Shown here: piece by piece, positions 18,551-25,646 of the stretch | Position numbering within the stretch: position 1 is the stretch's first letter | Layout: the number at the start of each line of letters is the position of its first letter | Assembly (NCBI RefSeq): GCF_042429235.1 | Contig: NZ_JBHMBA010000009.1 | Strand: one strand, 5' to 3' | Source of the DNA: Arthrobacter_B citreus | GTDB taxonomy: Bacteria > Actinomycetota > Actinomycetes > Actinomycetales > Micrococcaceae | DNA length: 64,000 nt | The notes under the pieces: generated by a model | Told to the model about the DNA's origin: nothing | Seen by the model: only the letters and a program-made list of their open reading frames with translations | Databases searched by the model: none | Made by a program: the position numbers and the translations under genes

Positions 18551-18900
18551 GACCGTTTGCCGCGGGGCCTGCGGCGGCCCCCGGCCTGCAGTCCGCCCCA
18601 GAAGGCAAACAGCACGGCTCCCGCCAGCACCAGCAGCGCACCCGCCCGCATTCCGCGGCTGAACAGCATCACGCCGCCGGGCAGTCCTTCCTCCGGCAGC
18701 GGGGTATAGGCGACCCAGCTGATCTCCGTGGGTCCCGGCCCCTGGGCCAGGAGCAGGACACCGGACAGGACCAGCAGGAGCGCCGCAGCCGGCATCCACA
18801 TCAGCAGGAACAGGTTCCGGGCGCGGCCGGCGGCGGAACCCGTTCTCCGGCGGGCACCCGAAGCGCCCTTGTCCTGACTGTCGCCACCCTGGTCCGTCAT
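18547..18900 (-). CDS. Hypothetical two-helix membrane protein
   Basis: The 117-residue protein has a charged N-terminus, membrane helices around residues 30-52 and 84-102, a short external loop between them, and an Arg/Lys-rich C-terminal tail (GGRRRPRGKRS). Positive charges at both ends suggest both termini are cytoplasmic. I recognise no family. It is convergent with the SGNH gene and followed on the same strand by nothing close. Confidence 0.65.
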   Translation of the reverse strand: MTDQGGDSQDKGASGARRRTGSAAGRARNLFLLMWMPAAALLLVLSGVLLLAQGPGPTEISWVAYTPLPEEGLPGGVMLFSRGMRAGALLVLAGAVLFAFWGGLQAGGRRRPRGKRS

Positions 18901-18936
18901 GCCGGAAAGGCTAGCACCGCGCCCGGCCCGGCAGCG

Positions 18937-19455
18937 TCAGGCGGGGGACCCTTTCTCGGCCAGTCGAATGAGGGTGGCCAGATGATCGCTCCAGTCCCCG
19001 GTATGGGTCCGGGCCACCTCAGCTCCGTCGGTAAGGCTCCCCAGTCCGCTCTCAGTCACGACGACGTCGGTGTAATCCGCTTCCGCATCAGGCCCAGCCC
19101 CGGCATCCAGCGTGAAACTCACAATCGTATGGCTGTTCCAGCCGGGCATGGTCCAGCGGAAGGACAGCAGCCGCTCCCGGGCCACGGCCAGCACCGTTCC
19201 CGTGGCACGGGTTCCGGGGCCGTTGCGGCCGTCGCTGTCGCTGCCGTCGTCGCGTCCGCTATCGCTGCCGCCGCCGTCGCTACCGCTGCCGCCTCCGTCG
19301 TCGTCGTGCGCGCTAAACCGCTCCGTCAGCGGAGCGCCGGGACTGGCGGTAAAGTCCATCTCCGGCCACCACGCCGCCCGGTGATCCACCAATGCCTGCC
19401 ACAGCTGTTCCGGCGAGCACCGCGCCTGTGCCGCAACCCGAATTTGATCGCCCAT
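18937..19455 (-). CDS. SRPBCC-fold protein with acidic low-complexity insert
   Basis: The 172-residue protein begins like a START/SRPBCC family member: IRVAAQARCSPEQLWQALVDHRAAWWPEMDF. The second half is LSFRWTMPGWNSHTIVSFTLDA and WSDHLATLIRLAEKG, the C-terminal helix of AHSA1-type proteins. Between them, residues 50-80 are a Gly/Asp/Ser run unlike the family and probably a flexible loop. The fold binds hydrophobic ligands, but the role here is unknown. Confidence 0.75.
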   Translation of the reverse strand: MGDQIRVAAQARCSPEQLWQALVDHRAAWWPEMDFTASPGAPLTERFSAHDDDGGGSGSDGGGSDSGRDDGSDSDGRNGPGTRATGTVLAVARERLLSFRWTMPGWNSHTIVSFTLDAGAGPDAEADYTDVVVTESGLGSLTDGAEVARTHTGDWSDHLATLIRLAEKGSPA

Positions 19456-19629
19456 GGTTTTGTTCTTCCATGTCCGCGGCTTCTTGGCAAGGGAAACCGT
19501 GCACTGATGGCGGCCTGCACCGCGTCATGATCAGGAGCATGCCCCGGCCGTGCCCTACGTTGGTGAAGAGAGCAGGCACCGTCGGCAACAGATCAGCTGC
19601 CGACGCCGCCATCCAATGAAGGAGATCCC

Positions 19630-20892
19630 TTGACCACCACCCTGATCCGACCCGTCCGCCCGTGGGGCCGCGCACTCAGCGACGTCACCCTGACGGACGG
19701 CATCATCACCGCCGTTGCGCCGCACCACCCCGCCGGCGGCGCCGGCACTGCGGGTTCGCCCGGTGCGGTTTCCCCCGCTGTGTCCACAGGCGCCACCGTG
19801 GTGGAGGGCCGCGGCCGCCTGTTGCTGCCCGCTTTCTCCGACGCGCATGTGCATCTGGACTCGACCCGGATTGGCCTGCCCTTCCGCGAACACACCGGCG
19901 GCCCCGGCGTATGGGAGATGATGCTGAACGACCGCCGCAACTGGCGCACCGCGGAGGTGTCCCTGCAGGAGCGGGTCAACGAGACGCTGGGCCGGATGAT
20001 CGCCCGCGGCACCACCCGGGTGCGCTCGTTTGCCCAGGTCGATGTGGACTGCCGGCTGGAACGCTTCGAGGCCGTGTCCGCTGCCCGGGAAACCTTCAGG
20101 GACCGGGCCGCCGTTCAGATCGTGGCGTTTCCGCAGGCCGGGCTGCTCCGGGAAAAAGGGTCGGTGGAGATGCTGGAGGAGGCGCTGAAAGCCGGCGCCG
20201 ACGTCGTCGGCGGCATTGATCCCTGCAGCCTGGACCGGGATCCGGCGCAGCACCTGGACCTCGTCTTCGGACTGGCGGAGAAGTACCAGGTGCCCATCGA
20301 CATCCACCTGCACGAGCCCGGAGCCCTCGGTGTGTTCAGCGCGGATCTGGTGCTGGAACGCACCCGCGCCCTCGGCATGCAGGGACAGGTGACGCTCTCC
20401 CATGCCTATCAGCTGGGCAGCGTAAGCGAAGCAACCACCAGCCGGCTTCTGGAAGCCTTTGCGGAGCTGGATGTGTGCCTTACCTCGGTGGCTCCGGCGA
20501 CCTCAGGCCAGCTGCCCCTGACCCGCATGGCGGAGGCCGGCATCCGCTTCGGACTGGGCGAAGACGGCCAGCGCGATTACTGGTCCCCGTACGGAAACGC
20601 GGACATGCTGGACCGGACCTGGCAGCTGGCCTTTACCCAGGGCTTCCGGCAGGACGAACTGATCGAGCATTGCCTGGCCGTCGCCACTGTGGGCGGAGCA
20701 AGCATCCTGGATCCGTCCGCCGTCCGGCTCAAGGACACCGCCCACCGCCCAGGCCTTGATGCCGGCGACCCGGCGGATCTGCTGCTTGTCGGCGGCGAAA
20801 CCCTCTCCTCTGCCGTGATGGACCGCGGCACCGACCGCACTGTGCTCCGCGCGGGACGGATCGTGGCGGACCAGCTGGAGCTTGTTTCCTAG
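19630..20892 (+). CDS. Amidohydrolase, cytosine-deaminase-like
   Basis: The 420-residue metal-dependent hydrolase starts at TTG 19630, supported by AAGGAGAT seven bases before it. The metal site is DAHVHLDS near residue 75, then DIHLHEPG, LSHAYQLG and GEDGQRDYWSPYG, the pattern of the cytosine deaminase branch of the amidohydrolase superfamily. The C-terminal beta domain (DPADLLLVGGETLSSAVMDR) is also typical. It probably deaminates a pyrimidine or related ring; cytosine is a guess. The 3' end overlaps convergent metX by four bases. Confidence 0.87.
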   Translation: MTTTLIRPVRPWGRALSDVTLTDGIITAVAPHHPAGGAGTAGSPGAVSPAVSTGATVVEGRGRLLLPAFSDAHVHLDSTRIGLPFREHTGGPGVWEMMLNDRRNWRTAEVSLQERVNETLGRMIARGTTRVRSFAQVDVDCRLERFEAVSAARETFRDRAAVQIVAFPQAGLLREKGSVEMLEEALKAGADVVGGIDPCSLDRDPAQHLDLVFGLAEKYQVPIDIHLHEPGALGVFSADLVLERTRALGMQGQVTLSHAYQLGSVSEATTSRLLEAFAELDVCLTSVAPATSGQLPLTRMAEAGIRFGLGEDGQRDYWSPYGNADMLDRTWQLAFTQGFRQDELIEHCLAVATVGGASILDPSAVRLKDTAHRPGLDAGDPADLLLVGGETLSSAVMDRGTDRTVLRAGRIVADQLELVS

Positions 20893-22013
20893 CTGAAGAA
20901 GAGTTTCCGCAGCGGCTTTCCGAGCTGCTCGACGTCGGTCAGGAAGCCGTCATGGCCAATGGGCGCGCTGATGGTGTGCACCCGGACATCGCCGGGAAGC
21001 GCGGCGGCCAGCACCTCGGACTGCTGCGGGAAGTAGAGCCGGTCCGAATCGACGGCCGCAATGAAGAACTCGGCCGTAACGGCGGACAGGGCCTCCTGCA
21101 GCGATCCCCTGCCGCGTGCGACGTCGTGGCTCATCAAGGCTTCGGTCAGCACCAGGTAGCTGTTCGCGTCAAAACGCTGCACCAACTTCCGGGCCTGATG
21201 ATCCAGATAGCTCTCCACCGCGTAGCGGCCGCGTTCCGCCGACAGCGCCGACCCCAGCGGATCCTCCCGCCGCTGGGGCGCGTTCCCGAACCGGTACTCC
21301 AGCTCCGCCTCGGAGCGGTAGGTGATGTGCGCGATCCTGCGTGCCAGTCCCAAGCCGGCGGTCGGAGCGGTTCCGTTGTAGTAGTCCCCGCCGTTGAAGT
21401 GCGGGTCCAGCCGGATCGCCTCGAGCTGCGCCTGGCCAAAGGCGATCTGCTCGGCCGAGCTCGCCGCCGTGCAGGCGATCACGGCGCAGCGCTGCACCCG
21501 GTCTGGTTCGGTGACGGCCCATTCAAGGGCCCGGGCACCGCCGAGCGACCCGCCCAGCACGGTGTGCCAGGTACGGATTCCCAGCAGATCCGCCAGCCGG
21601 GCCTCGGCGCGGACCGCGTCCCGGATGGTGACGAACGGAAAGCGTGAACCCCAGGGCAGTCCCTCGGGATCATTCGAGGACGGCCCGGTGGAGCCGTAGC
21701 AGCCGCCGAGCATGTTGATCGAGACGACGAAGAACCGGTTGGTGTCCACGGTTTTCCCGGGACCCACGAGGGCGTCCCACCAGCCGTCCTCGCTGCTGCT
21801 GCCGCGGGCAACGTGGGTGCTGCCGGTCAGGGCATGCGCCACGAGCACAGCGTTGGACCCGTCAGGATTCAGGGTTCCCCACGTTTCATACGCCAGGGAC
21901 ACCTGCGGCAGGTGCCCGCCGGTTTCCAGCTCCAGACTGCCGACTTGGGCATGCCGCAGCACCCCGTCCCAGGCAGGGGCGGGGTGCTGCGGCACCGTGG
22001 ACGGCAGGGCCAC
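20889..22013 (-). CDS. metX: Homoserine O-acetyltransferase MetX
   Basis: The enzyme transfers acetyl from acetyl-CoA to homoserine, the committed step before sulfhydrylation to homocysteine. The 374-residue alpha/beta-hydrolase fold has VLVAHALTGSTHVA, INMLGGCYGSTGPSS and the nucleophile elbow VLGGSLGGARALEWA (S156). VDSDRLYFPQQSE carries the acid and SAPIGHDGFL the histidine. It starts eight bases after metY, so both share the SAM-IV riboswitch leader. Succinyl specificity cannot be excluded by reading alone, but this family in Actinobacteria is normally acetyl-specific. Confidence 0.95.
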   Translation of the reverse strand: MALPSTVPQHPAPAWDGVLRHAQVGSLELETGGHLPQVSLAYETWGTLNPDGSNAVLVAHALTGSTHVARGSSSEDGWWDALVGPGKTVDTNRFFVVSINMLGGCYGSTGPSSNDPEGLPWGSRFPFVTIRDAVRAEARLADLLGIRTWHTVLGGSLGGARALEWAVTEPDRVQRCAVIACTAASSAEQIAFGQAQLEAIRLDPHFNGGDYYNGTAPTAGLGLARRIAHITYRSEAELEYRFGNAPQRREDPLGSALSAERGRYAVESYLDHQARKLVQRFDANSYLVLTEALMSHDVARGRGSLQEALSAVTAEFFIAAVDSDRLYFPQQSEVLAAALPGDVRVHTISAPIGHDGFLTDVEQLGKPLRKLFFS

Positions 22014-22021
22014 GCGAATCG

Positions 22022-23338
22022 TTACGCTCCCTTGGCCGCGCGGAAGCCGGCGTCGAGGTCGGCAATGATGTCGTCGATGTGCTCGATGCCCACGGACAGC
22101 CGGACCAGACCGGGGCTGACCCCAGCGGCGAGCTGGGCTTCGGCGCCGAGCTGGCTGTGCGTGGTCGACGCCGGATGGATCACCAGGGAGCGGACGTCAC
22201 CCACGTTGGCCACATGGGAATGCAGATCCAGGGCATCCACGAATCGTTTCCCCGCCTCGATGCCGCCGGTGATGTCGAAGGAGACAATGGCGCCGGTGCC
22301 GCGCGGGCCGTACTTGCGGCCGCGCTCAAACCACGGACTGGATTCCAGGCCCGCATAGGCGACTGAGATGACGTCGTCGTGCGCTTCGAGCCAGTTCGCG
22401 ACGGCGACGGCGTTGGCAACGTGCCGTTCCACCCGCAGGCTCAGTGTTTCGAGACCCTGGGCAATGAGGAACGCGTTGAACGGCGACACGGCGGAACCGA
22501 GGTCGCGGAGCAGCTGCACCCGGGCCTTGAGGATGTAGGCGAGGTTGGCGCCCAGGACGCCGTCCGCGCCGAGGTCGCGGGCGTACACCAGCCCGTTGTA
22601 GCTTTCATCCGGGGTGTTGAACCCGGGGAACTTCTCCGGATCAGCGCCAAAGTCGAAATTGCCGGAGTCCACGATCACCCCGGCGATGGAGGTGCCGTGG
22701 CCGCCGAGGTACTTCGTGGCCGAATGCACCACGATGTCCGCGCCCCATTCAATGGGCCGGATCAGATAGGGGGTGGACAGGGTGTTGTCCACGATCAGCG
22801 GAACGCCGGCCTCATGCGCAACGGCGCTGATGCCCTCAATGTCCAGGACGTCCTGGCGCGGGTTCGAGACCACTTCGCCGAAGAAGGCCTTGGTGTTTGG
22901 CCGCACGGCGCTGCGCCACTGGTCCAGGTTGTCCGGGTCATGCACAAACGTGGTCTCGATGCCGAACTTCTTCAGGGTGTGCTTGAAGAGGTTGTAGGTG
23001 CCGCCGTAGAGGCTGGGGCTGGCGACGATGTGGTCTCCAGCCTCGGCGATGTTGAGGATGGCGAAGGTTTCGGCGGCCTGTCCGGAGGCGAGCAGCAGCG
23101 CCCCGAGGCCGCCTTCGAGGGATGCGATCCGGTTCTCGACGGCTTCCTGGGTGGGGTTGCCGATGCGGGTGTAGATCGGCTCCAGCTCGGCCAGCGCAAA
23201 TCGGTTGGCTGCTGCCTCGGCGCTGGGGAAGACGAATGACGTTGTCTGGTAGATCGGCAGGGCACGGGCGCCGGTGACGGCGTCAGGCTCCTGTCCCACA
23301 TGGATCTGCCGGGTTTCGAATGACCAGTTTCCTGACAT
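22022..23338 (-). CDS. metY: O-acetylhomoserine sulfhydrylase MetY
   Basis: This PLP enzyme joins O-acetylhomoserine with sulfide to give homocysteine. The 438-residue protein starts at ATG 23338 behind GGGAG. It has the Cys/Met-metabolism fold: YTRIGNPTQEAVENR, the phosphate-binding SGQAAE region, and the PLP lysine in HSATKYLGGHG (K209). The insertion typical of MetY over MetB/MetC (GVIVDSGNFDFGADPEKFPGF) is present. It is first in the metY-metX operon, under a riboswitch. Confidence 0.96.
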   Translation of the reverse strand: MSGNWSFETRQIHVGQEPDAVTGARALPIYQTTSFVFPSAEAAANRFALAELEPIYTRIGNPTQEAVENRIASLEGGLGALLLASGQAAETFAILNIAEAGDHIVASPSLYGGTYNLFKHTLKKFGIETTFVHDPDNLDQWRSAVRPNTKAFFGEVVSNPRQDVLDIEGISAVAHEAGVPLIVDNTLSTPYLIRPIEWGADIVVHSATKYLGGHGTSIAGVIVDSGNFDFGADPEKFPGFNTPDESYNGLVYARDLGADGVLGANLAYILKARVQLLRDLGSAVSPFNAFLIAQGLETLSLRVERHVANAVAVANWLEAHDDVISVAYAGLESSPWFERGRKYGPRGTGAIVSFDITGGIEAGKRFVDALDLHSHVANVGDVRSLVIHPASTTHSQLGAEAQLAAGVSPGLVRLSVGIEHIDDIIADLDAGFRAAKGA

Positions 23339-23406
23339 GGAGTGCTCCCTATTAACCAGGGGCCGCACCGAGACTTCCAGCCGGAAAAGAGCCGGCAGCC
23401 ACGTGT

Positions 23407-23523
23407 GACCCGCGCTTGCCGCACGTCCTCTTAACGTGCAGCCAGGTCTTCACCCGGGGCACCCCACCGCGGTTGGAGGGTTGCCGGCCAGCAAGCCGGG
23501 GCTATCTGCTGGCACTCATGACC
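23407..23523 (-). ncRNA. SAM-IV riboswitch
   Basis: On the minus strand the leader of metY contains the conserved core of the actinobacterial SAM-IV aptamer: GGTCATGAGTGCCAGC, CCCCGGCTTGCTGGCCGG, CAACCCTCC, GCGGTGGGGTGCCCCGGGTG and the distal pseudoknot strand GCGGCAAGCGCGGGTC. It ends about 70 bases before the metY start. S-adenosylmethionine binding should reduce metY-metX expression; whether by termination or by blocking initiation is not clear from this sequence. Confidence 0.92.
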
Positions 23524-23705
23524 TATTCCCACTATGAAAACGGATAACCCCGAAGCCCGCAACCTCTGTGACGGTTCATTTCCCCGAGTCTCAGAGGCGC
23601 CTTCCCCCGCATGCTCCGCGCTGCGCAGAGCGCTCCCTGCTCGGCTCGCCCGGGGATTTGCCGGTCGCGGTCAGCGGCGCAAACGCCCCGAATCCCCCCA
23701 CCAAA

Positions 23706-23738
23706 AAGGTAAGCATGCTCAGTTAGGCTTACCTTGGT
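23706..23738. promoter_or_regulatory. Inverted repeat with DtxR/IdeR-like half-site
   Basis: Perfect 9-base arms AAGGTAAGC (23706-23714) and GCTTACCTT (23727-23735) are separated by 12 bases. The right half lies in GTTAGGCTTACCTTG, which fits about 14 of 19 positions of the iron-box consensus of DtxR/IdeR repressors. It lies 30 bases before the VOC gene. It could be an iron-responsive operator or a plain hairpin. Confidence 0.4.
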
Positions 23739-23764
23739 CGAGAGGTTGGTCACAACGTGCCATT

Positions 23765-24424
23765 ATGGGCCGCATGCGCTTGGACCATGTATCTTATGCC
23801 TGTGAATCCGACGGTCTTTTGGCCACGACAGAGAGGATTGCCTCCGCTCTGGGAGCCGACTTCGTCAAGGGCGGAGTGCATCCGCGTTTCGGCACCCGCA
23901 ACATGATTCTTCCCCTGGCCAACCACCAATATGTTGAGGTGGTCGAGGCCCTGAGCCATCCGGCGTCGGACAAGGCTCCGTTCGGCCAGGCCGTGCGCCA
24001 GCGCTCCGAGTGCGGCGGCGGCTGGATGGGCTGGTGCGTTGCAGTGGACGACCTGTCGCCGTTCGAAGAACGCCTGGGCCGCGAGTCGGTTCCGGGTAAC
24101 CGCAAGTTCCCCGACGGCCAGGAACTGACCTGGCGCCAGATCGGGATCAACGGCCTGATCGCCGACCCCCAGGTGCCGTACATGCTGCGCTGGGATGACG
24201 GCACCGAGCCGCTGCACCCCTCCGCCGCGCTGCCCGGAATGCCCGGGGCCGTAAAGCTGAACTCGCTGACCATTGCAGGATCCGCGGAGCGTGTGGCCGA
24301 CTGGCTGGGCACCCCGATTGAAGAGCCGCTGGAAAATGTCGGCGTCACCTGGATCTCGCCCAAGGGAACCCCCGGCATCATGTCGGTCACGTTCAACACG
24401 GCGAACGGCCTCGTCGAGATCTAG
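23765..24424 (+). CDS. VOC-family (glyoxalase-like) protein
   Basis: The 219-residue protein starts MGRMRLDHVSYA; an alternative ATG is at 23774. It shows the glyoxalase-like fold seen in actinobacterial VOC proteins: RLDHVSYACESDGL, then GGVHPRFGTRNMILPLANHQYVEVVEAL, and a C-terminal second module with VKLNSLTIAGSAERVADWLG. Metal-binding residues cannot be fixed by eye, and the function is unknown. A preceding inverted repeat resembling an iron box may control it. Confidence 0.8.
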   Translation: MGRMRLDHVSYACESDGLLATTERIASALGADFVKGGVHPRFGTRNMILPLANHQYVEVVEALSHPASDKAPFGQAVRQRSECGGGWMGWCVAVDDLSPFEERLGRESVPGNRKFPDGQELTWRQIGINGLIADPQVPYMLRWDDGTEPLHPSAALPGMPGAVKLNSLTIAGSAERVADWLGTPIEEPLENVGVTWISPKGTPGIMSVTFNTANGLVEI

Positions 24425-24446
24425 CACTGCCGATTCCGTCCGGGGC

Positions 24447-24522
24447 GGGTTTCTGCTGCCACTTTGGGTTTCTGCTGCCACTTTGGGTTTCTGCTGCCAT
24501 GGCGCAGTGGCAGCAGAAACCC
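24447..24522. repeat. Hairpin repeat, family B, left copy with extra tandem units
   Basis: A 19-base unit (GGGTTTCTGCTGCCACTTT) occurs at 24447-24465 and 24466-24484. A third partial unit (24485-24499) is the left arm of an inverted repeat whose right arm TGGCAGCAGAAACCC is at 24508-24522; the 15-base arms match perfectly. The same element, as a full palindrome, follows the next gene at 25583-25620. ACGGTCGATT follows both copies. Confidence 0.9.
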
Positions 24523-24611
24523 AAAACGGTCGATTGTGCCCAAAACGTACGGTTTTCCACAGATTTCCGGCTGCTCTCCCCCGAGCTGAAGCACTCCCCC
24601 ACTCTGGGCGG

Positions 24612-25553
24612 ATGGATCCGGAGTTCCTTTTTGCGGCCGATGCCGAGCATGCCGGCGTCAACAGGCGTCAAATAGCCCTGCGGTGCGCATCCGGAGAACT
24701 CGTCCGGGTTCGGCCAGGCGTATACGTTTGGTCCGAGTTCTGGCAGAAGCTGCCCAAATGGGACCGGGACCATGTGCGGATTCTGGCCGCCGTCGAACAG
24801 GGCGGAAGTCCCCGGATTCTCGTTCAGCAGTCGGCCGCGGTTATCTGGGGCATCCCCGTAATCGGAGGGTCATCCGAAATATTGCTGCTGGCCTCTGATT
24901 CTTCACACGGCCGTCGCCGCGGCGAGCTCCGTTGGACGACACGGCGGTTACTGGAGCCTGTCACGTCCCGAAACGGCCTACAGCTTACTTCGCGTGCCCA
25001 GACGGTCCTGGATATGGCGGCCTACTTGCCGTTTGAACGCGCCGTGCCCGCCATGGACCATGTGTTGCGGCCAGACCCGGGCCAGCGCCATCCGCCGTTG
25101 ACCAAGGATGCCCTGCGGGAGCTGTCGCTGCTGCTGCCTGACCAAGCCAAACGTGCCAGGGCTCTGCGCGTCATCGACTTCGCGGACAGCAACTCGCAAT
25201 CCCCCGGCGAGTCCTATTCCCGTGCAAAACTCCATCGGTTTGGATTCCCGCCCCCGGAGCTGCAGCACGAGGTCATCACGCCCGCAGGCCAGTTCAGGAC
25301 TGACTTCTATTGGAAGAAGCACCGTCTGGTGGGCGAGTTTGACGGTGCCGTGAAGTACGGGGCGAACGGCTCCATGCTGGCTCCCACGTGGGAGACGCTC
25401 ACGAACGAGAAGCGAAGGGAAGACGCCATCCGGGCCACGGGGGCCGCCTTCGTCCGCTGGTCGTGGGGCAACATCACCAAATCGCCGCAGGACCCCGACG
25501 GACTGGTGCAACGGCTGGTCCGGGCGGGTCTTCCGCGGTCACGGCGCGGCTAA
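24612..25553 (+). CDS. AbiEi-like winged-helix plus PD-(D/E)XK (DUF559-like) protein
   Basis: The 313-residue protein starts at ATG 24612; upstream frame is repeat sequence. The N-terminal third (AEHAGVNRRQIALRCASGELVRVRPGVYVW) resembles the helix-turn-helix of AbiEi-type type IV antitoxins. The C-terminal third resembles DUF559/Vsr-like nucleases: E200 in SPGES, D231 in RTDFYW, and E242/D244 in VGEFDG with K248, a plausible PD-(D/E)XK set. No AbiEii toxin gene is adjacent. The gene lies between two copies of the same long hairpin repeat. Proteins of this build are common orphans in Actinobacteria and have no proven function. DNA binding and cleavage are inferences. Confidence 0.8.
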   Translation: MDPEFLFAADAEHAGVNRRQIALRCASGELVRVRPGVYVWSEFWQKLPKWDRDHVRILAAVEQGGSPRILVQQSAAVIWGIPVIGGSSEILLLASDSSHGRRRGELRWTTRRLLEPVTSRNGLQLTSRAQTVLDMAAYLPFERAVPAMDHVLRPDPGQRHPPLTKDALRELSLLLPDQAKRARALRVIDFADSNSQSPGESYSRAKLHRFGFPPPELQHEVITPAGQFRTDFYWKKHRLVGEFDGAVKYGANGSMLAPTWETLTNEKRREDAIRATGAAFVRWSWGNITKSPQDPDGLVQRLVRAGLPRSRRG

Positions 25554-25582
25554 GCACCCCTCCCCGATTCTGCTGCCACTTT

Positions 25583-25620
25583 GGGTTTCTGCTGCCACTG
25601 CGCAGTGGCAGCAGAAACCC
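25583..25620. repeat. Hairpin repeat, family B, right copy (perfect palindrome)
   Basis: A 38-base perfect palindrome: GGGTTTCTGCTGCCACTGC followed at once by its reverse complement. A further half unit (TTCTGCTGCCACTTT) precedes it at 25568-25582. It shares the arms and trailing ACGGTCGATT of the copy at 24447-24522, on the other side of the nuclease-like gene. It may also terminate transcription of that gene. Confidence 0.9.
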
Positions 25621-25646
25621 GAAACGGTCGATTTCACCCAAATTGT

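Noticed and set aside
23532..23753. Small leftward frame of 73 codons before metY
   Set aside because: It overlaps the metY leader and the inverted repeat; composition and lack of ribosome site argue against it.
24447..24522. CRISPR-like array
   Set aside because: The units are directly adjacent without spacers, and the structure is an inverted repeat.
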